Assembly (NCBI GenBank): GCA_947167105.1
Contig: CAMVGU010000010.1
Span: 26,867-90,866 of the forward strand
From: an uncultured Selenomonas sp.
GTDB lineage: Bacteria; Bacillota; Negativicutes; Selenomonadales; Selenomonadaceae
Length of the DNA stretch: 64,000 nt
Reading direction: 5' to 3'
Shown here piece after piece: positions 60,651-64,000 of the stretch (positions within the stretch are counted from its first letter, which is position 1; each line of letters opens with the position of its first letter). Made by a program: the position numbers and the translations under genes. The notes under the pieces were generated by a model, which ran no database searches, was not told the origin of the DNA, and saw nothing but the letters and a program-made list of their open reading frames with translations.

Positions 60651-60815
60651 TAGGGCGTGTTGATTAATTCGCTCAGCCCATCTTCACGGGTCTTGACTGC
60701 CCCTGCTGCGTTGACAAATCCTCAGCATAGCCCCACTATGCCTGCGGTTTGTCGCCTTGCATGGACAGCCAATCCCCACAAATCTGGACTAAGCTCATTT
60801 AATCAACGCGCCCTA
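60651..60815. mobile_element. MITE-like element A, copy 3 (reverse orientation)
   Basis: Same element as 20075-20241 in the opposite direction, with TA at both outer edges. Located between mtlA and mtlD without breaking either. The longest open frame of mtlD runs back into it, but the true start is at 60888. The gap 60478-60887 holds only this and family G copy 5. Confidence 0.85.
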
Positions 60816-60887
60816 GCGGAGACGCAGAAAAAACATGCCGGTTTTCCCTTTATGATTTGCAGATGTATAGAAAGGCAGGAATATACA

Positions 60888-62027
60888 ATGAAAAAGGCAG
60901 TGCATTTTGGCGCAGGCAATATCGGGCGGGGCTTTATCGGGCAGCTTCTGCACCGCTCCGGCTACCATGTGACCTTTGTGGATGTGAATGCTGAGCTGGT
61001 GAATGACATCAACGAGCTGGGCAAGTACACCATCGAAATCGTTTCCGACACCCCGGAAACGGAAGTGATAGATAGTGTCTCCGCCATCAACTCCAAGGAG
61101 CACCCGGAGGAACTTACCAAGGCCATCTGCGAAGCAGACCTCGTAACCACCGCCATCGGCCCCAATATCCTGAAATTTATCGCCCCCAACATTGCCACAG
61201 GGCTCACTGCCAGGGTGCAGGAGAACACCGAGCCCCTGAACATCATCGCCTGCGAGAACATGGTGGGTGGCACCACCGTCCTGAAAAACTTCGTCTATGA
61301 GCATTTGGACGAGGGAACGAAGCCCAAGGTAGACGAACTTATCGGCTTCCCGGATGCCGCCGTGGATCGCATCGTGCCCATCCAGCACAACGAGGAAAAA
61401 CTCCTGGTGCAGGTGGAGCCCTTCTCAGAATGGGATGTGGACTCCACCCATGTCAAGGGGGAGCGCCCGGAAATCGCCGGCCTCACCTGGACGGAGAACC
61501 TGCCCGCCTACATCGAGCGCAAGCTGTTCACCCTGAACACGGGCCATGCCTCTGTCGCCTACGCCGCCTACCAGAAAGGCATCCAGGACATCTACCACGC
61601 CATGCAGGATGAAGAAATCCTTAAGCTAGTGCGGCAGGTCTGGGCCGAAACCAGCCAGCTTATCATCGAAAAACACGGCTTCGCCCCGGAAATGCACCAG
61701 GCCTATGTGGAAAAAATCGAAAGCCGCTTCAAGAACCCCCATATCTCTGACGACGTAACCCGCGTAGCCCGCGGCCCCATCCGCAAACTGGGCGCCAAAG
61801 ACCGCCTGGTAGCCCCCGCCACCCAGCTCCTGGAGCGGGGCCACAAGCCGGAAGCCCTGGCCACGGTCATAGCCGCCGCCCTGGTCTTCGACTGCGCCGA
61901 AGACCAGGAAGCTGTAGAGCTGCAAGGCTACCTCAAAGAGCACGGCCTAGAGGCAGCCCTTACCCACTACACAGGGATTGAAGCAGGTACGGAATTGTAT
62001 CAGCTTATTATGTCGAAAATCAAATAA
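60888..62027 (+). CDS. mtlD: Mannitol-1-phosphate 5-dehydrogenase
   Basis: 379 residues. Oxidises mannitol 1-phosphate to fructose 6-phosphate with NAD. HFGAGNIGRGFIGQLL is the NAD site (5-20); ACENMVGGTT and VDRIVPIQHN are MtlD motifs; FTLNTGHASVAYAAYQKG contains the catalytic Lys/His region of polyol-specific long-chain dehydrogenases. Start ATG 60888 behind GCAGGA, just after element A copy 3. Confidence 0.96.
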   Translation: MKKAVHFGAGNIGRGFIGQLLHRSGYHVTFVDVNAELVNDINELGKYTIEIVSDTPETEVIDSVSAINSKEHPEELTKAICEADLVTTAIGPNILKFIAPNIATGLTARVQENTEPLNIIACENMVGGTTVLKNFVYEHLDEGTKPKVDELIGFPDAAVDRIVPIQHNEEKLLVQVEPFSEWDVDSTHVKGERPEIAGLTWTENLPAYIERKLFTLNTGHASVAYAAYQKGIQDIYHAMQDEEILKLVRQVWAETSQLIIEKHGFAPEMHQAYVEKIESRFKNPHISDDVTRVARGPIRKLGAKDRLVAPATQLLERGHKPEALATVIAAALVFDCAEDQEAVELQGYLKEHGLEAALTHYTGIEAGTELYQLIMSKIK

Positions 62028-62046
62028 AGGGACTGTGAAAAAACAT

Positions 62047-62084
62047 AAAACCGTGAGCATGCCATTGGCGCGGCTCACGGTTTT
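62047..62084 (+). terminator. Terminator of mtlD
   Basis: AAAACCGTGAGC, loop, GCTCACGGTTTT. A 15-codon frame follows (62131-62178, AAGGAGG upstream, MATVTSHLKTGRLLG); whether it is used is unclear. Confidence 0.8.
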
Positions 62085-62225
62085 GGTCATTCCAGCCAGG
62101 CTGGCAACCGCAAAAAAAGGAGGTTCTACTATGGCAACAGTGACTTCACATCTGAAGACTGGGAGGCTGCTGGGGTAAAGGGCGGATAAGGCTGACGGAG
62201 CAGGGCAGCCATGCAGGACGACCAT

Positions 62226-62254
62226 TTGCATGTAGGAATTTTCTGTGTTATACT
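62226..62254 (+). promoter_or_regulatory. Promoter of the cytidine deaminase gene
   Basis: TTGCAT, 17-nt spacer, TATACT. The gap 62028-62356 holds the mtlD terminator, this promoter and the broken leader of the next gene. Confidence 0.75.
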
Positions 62255-62356
62255 GTGGGAATAATGTTTCCTGTGATGGGAGGGGCTTGTATTTTACTTT
62301 TTGAGGTGAATAGTAATGTGGAAGAGTTGTTTTGCCTTGTTCCTTTCCTTGTGATA

Positions 62357-62833
62357 ATGTCCTTTGCTGCTACGGCCCTGGCCGCCCCAACTGACAAGAG
62401 CGCAGACCCTGCCTTCAGGGACATCGACAGAAGCGCTCTTATCAAGCGCGCCTTTGAGGTGCAGCCAAAATCCTATGCACCCTATTCCAACTTTAACGTG
62501 GCTGCGGCTGTGCTCTGCGGCTCCGGCAAGATTTATACCGGCGTCAACGTGGAGAATGCTTCCTATCCTGCCGGAATCTGCGCGGAGCGAAACGCCATTT
62601 TCCATGCGGCAGCCGAGGGTGAGCGGCAGATTAAGGCCATTGCAATCATCGGAGGCCCCAAGGGAGTGGTCTCCGACTATTGCTCCCCCTGCGGCGTGTG
62701 CCGTCAGGTGATGCGCGAATTCGGCGATCCGAAGAAAGTGCTCGTCATCATGGCGAAATCACCAACTGACTATCAAGAAATGACCCTTGAGGAACTCCTG
62801 CCCCTCAGCTTCGGCCCGGAGAACCTTAATTAA
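62357..62833 (+). CDS. cdd: Cytidine deaminase-like protein, possibly with a frameshifted signal peptide
   Basis: 158 residues from ATG 62357. Zinc-site motifs: GVNVENASYPAGICAERNAIFHAAAEGE (C-A-E) and DYCSPCGVCRQVM (PCxxC), with YAPYSNFNVAAAVLC at the substrate site: a homotetrameric-type cytidine deaminase. Unusually, the protein begins MSFAATALAAPTDK, like the end of a signal peptide. The well-placed ATG 62316 (GAGGTG upstream) gives MWKSCFALFLSL in another frame; joining it needs one extra base near 62350. So either an exported deaminase has been broken or a cytosolic start is used. Confidence 0.8.
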   Translation: MSFAATALAAPTDKSADPAFRDIDRSALIKRAFEVQPKSYAPYSNFNVAAAVLCGSGKIYTGVNVENASYPAGICAERNAIFHAAAEGERQIKAIAIIGGPKGVVSDYCSPCGVCRQVMREFGDPKKVLVIMAKSPTDYQEMTLEELLPLSFGPENLN

Positions 62834-62861
62834 AGAAACAGCCACCATCCCACCACAAGAC

Positions 62862-62904
62862 AAAAGCCCCGGATTCCCATGCTGCAGGGAAGTCCGGGGC
62901 TTTT
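62862..62904. terminator. Bidirectional terminator after cdd
   Basis: AAAAGCCCCGGA, 19-nt loop with CCC/GGG, TCCGGGGCTTTT. Confidence 0.88.
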
Positions 62905-63061
62905 ACTGTCTTCTTTCCCTGGCCGTGTAGGGGACATCATACTCCATCACCGCCAGCAGGCGCTTCATATATGTATCGTGCTCTGCCAGGACATCCTTTT
63001 CCAGAAGCGCATGCGTCTCTGTAAAAAGACACATGGCATAGCACCATGCGCCATCTATCAT
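62903..63061 (-). CDS. Short frame, perhaps a gene fragment
   Basis: 52 residues: MIDGAWCYAMCLFTETHALLEKDVLAEHDTYMKRLLAVMEYDVPYTARERRQ. Protein-like composition and a terminator just after the stop, but it is short, has a weak site (AAGGAT), and a stop just upstream. Probably the end of a longer lost gene. Not recognised. Confidence 0.4.
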   Translation of the reverse strand: MIDGAWCYAMCLFTETHALLEKDVLAEHDTYMKRLLAVMEYDVPYTARERRQ

Positions 63062-63157
63062 CAGTTCTTATCCTTCTTGACTACCTTCATAATCTTTTCT
63101 TCCGTCCACTTTGTGACATCCTTGATGAACTCTACATCCATGGAGCAGATTGAATGT

Positions 63158-63334
63158 ATGACGACAAGGAACAGCTTGCTGAACAGCTTTTCCAAGGAAC
63201 TCCGCAAACAGGAGAATATCCTCACGGAATTTGACGAGGGACTGTGGGGGAGTTTGGTGGATTTCATGACCGTCCACAGCAAAGAGAATATCGAGGTAAC
63301 ATTTAAGGACGGAACGACAATTCGGATAGTGTGA
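63158..63334 (+). pseudogene. Serine-recombinase C-terminal remnant, right
   Basis: TTRNSLLNSFSKELRKQENILTEFDEGLWGSLVDFMTVHSKENIEVTFKDGTTIRIV then stop: coiled-coil end plus the FDExLWxxLVDxxTVH...VTFKDGT signature of large serine recombinases. The catalytic and zinc-ribbon domains are missing. A similar remnant lies at 58033-58143 on the other strand. Confidence 0.7.
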
Positions 63335-63568
63335 CAAATTATCGGCGTGGCTTCGGCTACGCCGATTTTTTTCGTTGCGTACATCCATGTGCAGTGTGGA
63401 TTTTTACATGGTATCTTTTAGGGTACTATATTACTTAAAAGTGCGTACTTCTCATTTAGTCTTGATTGCTATAAAATAAAACTGTAATCAAGGGGCTGTC
63501 ACTACAGCGGCTGATGTCGTGGCAGGATTCCAAAACATTATGAGCGAATAAGTGAAAGAGGGATTATC

Positions 63569-63880
63569 ATGCTGAACGAAATCAACTGGCCGCACGACTA
63601 TCTTCCGGGAACTACCGACAATTTTGCCTCCAATGAGGTCATCGTTAAGGGAATCATGGCGAAGGATGTCTTTGAGAACCTGATCGACACCAGCATCTGG
63701 CCGACCTATTACGACAGGAGAACCTTCCCGAAGGGCGTGTCCGCATCTTGACACAGGAATCCCAGAAGGGCAAGCCCGCCAAAGATCTTTTCAATTCCAA
63801 GCCGGATGTCATGAACCAAGGGCATCAGGACTGGGTGAAGGGTCTTGCCGCCACCGTTCTGGCCAGCAAACAACAATAAT
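63569..63880 (+). pseudogene. SRPBCC-family protein with an internal out-of-frame deletion
   Basis: The N-terminal part MLNEINWPHDYLPGTTDNFASNEVIVKGIMAKDVFENLIDTSIWPTYY is the usual opening of an SRPBCC (START/Bet v 1-like) protein. The frame then ends at 63751, while LPEGRVRILTQESQKGKPAKDLFNSKPDVMNQGHQDWVKGLAATVLASKQQ, the usual end of the same family, continues in another frame to 63880. Roughly 60-70 middle codons are lost. Upstream, 63487-63553 ends a different lost gene (AVTTAADVVAGFQNIMSE). Confidence 0.7.
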
Positions 63881-64000
63881 ATCAGCAGAATATTAGCGGG
63901 AGAGGTTGTCTTGCCGGGCAGCTCTTCCGCCGATGCCACAAAAAAGGAGAAATTTTTAAGTAACTGATTATATGTACAAAGGTGTATATTAGTGATATAA
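63881..64000. other. AT-rich edge region
   Basis: Contains ILAGEVVLPGSSSADATKKEKFLSN followed by a stop (ending about 63966), which looks like the tail of another broken gene. No intact gene seen before the window ends. Confidence 0.35.

Noticed and set aside
60657..60887. N-terminal extension of mtlD
   Set aside because: The extra codons are translated element A; the conserved protein begins at 60888 with its own ribosome site.

Overview
The window looks like a chromosomal segment of a Gram-negative member of the Firmicutes (Negativicutes, most likely a Selenomonas- or Mitsuokella-like Selenomonadaceae). The reasons are Firmicutes-style strong Shine-Dalgarno sites, a glmS ribozyme and several PTS operons, combined with a full ADP-heptose/LPS core pathway, an LptD/OstA-type protein, a two-partner secretion pair and a stub of an OmpM-type outer-membrane barrel. 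The DNA is GC-rich overall, with AT-richer islands at about 26.6-27.1, 38.2-38.8, 56.8-58.6 and 63.0-64.0 kb. I saw no rRNA, tRNA or CRISPR array.

Layout. 1-15.0 kb (minus strand): LPS core cluster with a GT2 transferase (cut by the window edge), three GT9 heptosyltransferases, gmhB, hldD, two PfkB heptose kinases, rfaE2, an LtaS-like sulfatase-fold transferase, an LptD-like protein, two exported unknowns and a CDF metal exporter. 15.5-20.1 kb (plus): RpiR regulator and a cellobiose-type PTS (IIC, IIB, IIA) with a GH1 6-phospho-beta-glucosidase. 20.4-23.0 kb: unknown genes around a NADAR protein. 23.2-25.4 kb: sucD-sucC. 25.7 kb: bioY. 26.6-38.6 kb: a segment bounded by two nearly identical 461-bp inverted copies of an unknown element. 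It holds a PTS IIBC, a frameshifted dicarboxylate/amino-acid symporter, a TpsB gene with an internal amber codon, a 1093-aa TpsA exoprotein, and an AAA/PD-(D/E)XK protein. 38.8-42.5 kb: an outer-membrane barrel stub and glmS (with ribozyme), also bounded by long inverted repeats. 42.7-46.5 kb: unknown genes, including a 930-aa protein with a pRiA4b ORF-3-like N-terminus, then a flavodoxin. 46.5-49.0 kb: hcp and a Crp/Fnr regulator. 49.2 kb: mtlR. 51.4-56.4 kb: a second AAA/PD-(D/E)XK gene, then esterase, HxlR regulator, GNAT and a free-standing adenylation enzyme. 56.6-58.4 kb: gene remnants and a DUF3089 protein. 58.6-62.0 kb: mtlA-mtlD. 62.3-64 kb: a cytidine deaminase and more remnants.

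Many spaces between genes are packed with palindromic repeats of several families, some inserted inside others. At least three MITE-like families with different ends share one central motif. Together with two inverted-repeat-bounded segments, two serine-recombinase tails and at least seven broken genes, this points to a genome shaped by small non-autonomous elements. Functionally the window joins LPS core synthesis, PTS uptake of cellobiose and mannitol, amino-sugar supply (glmS), nitrosative-stress defence (hcp) and surface-protein secretion. Starts quoted below were often moved from the longest open frame to the codon with the best ribosome-binding site.
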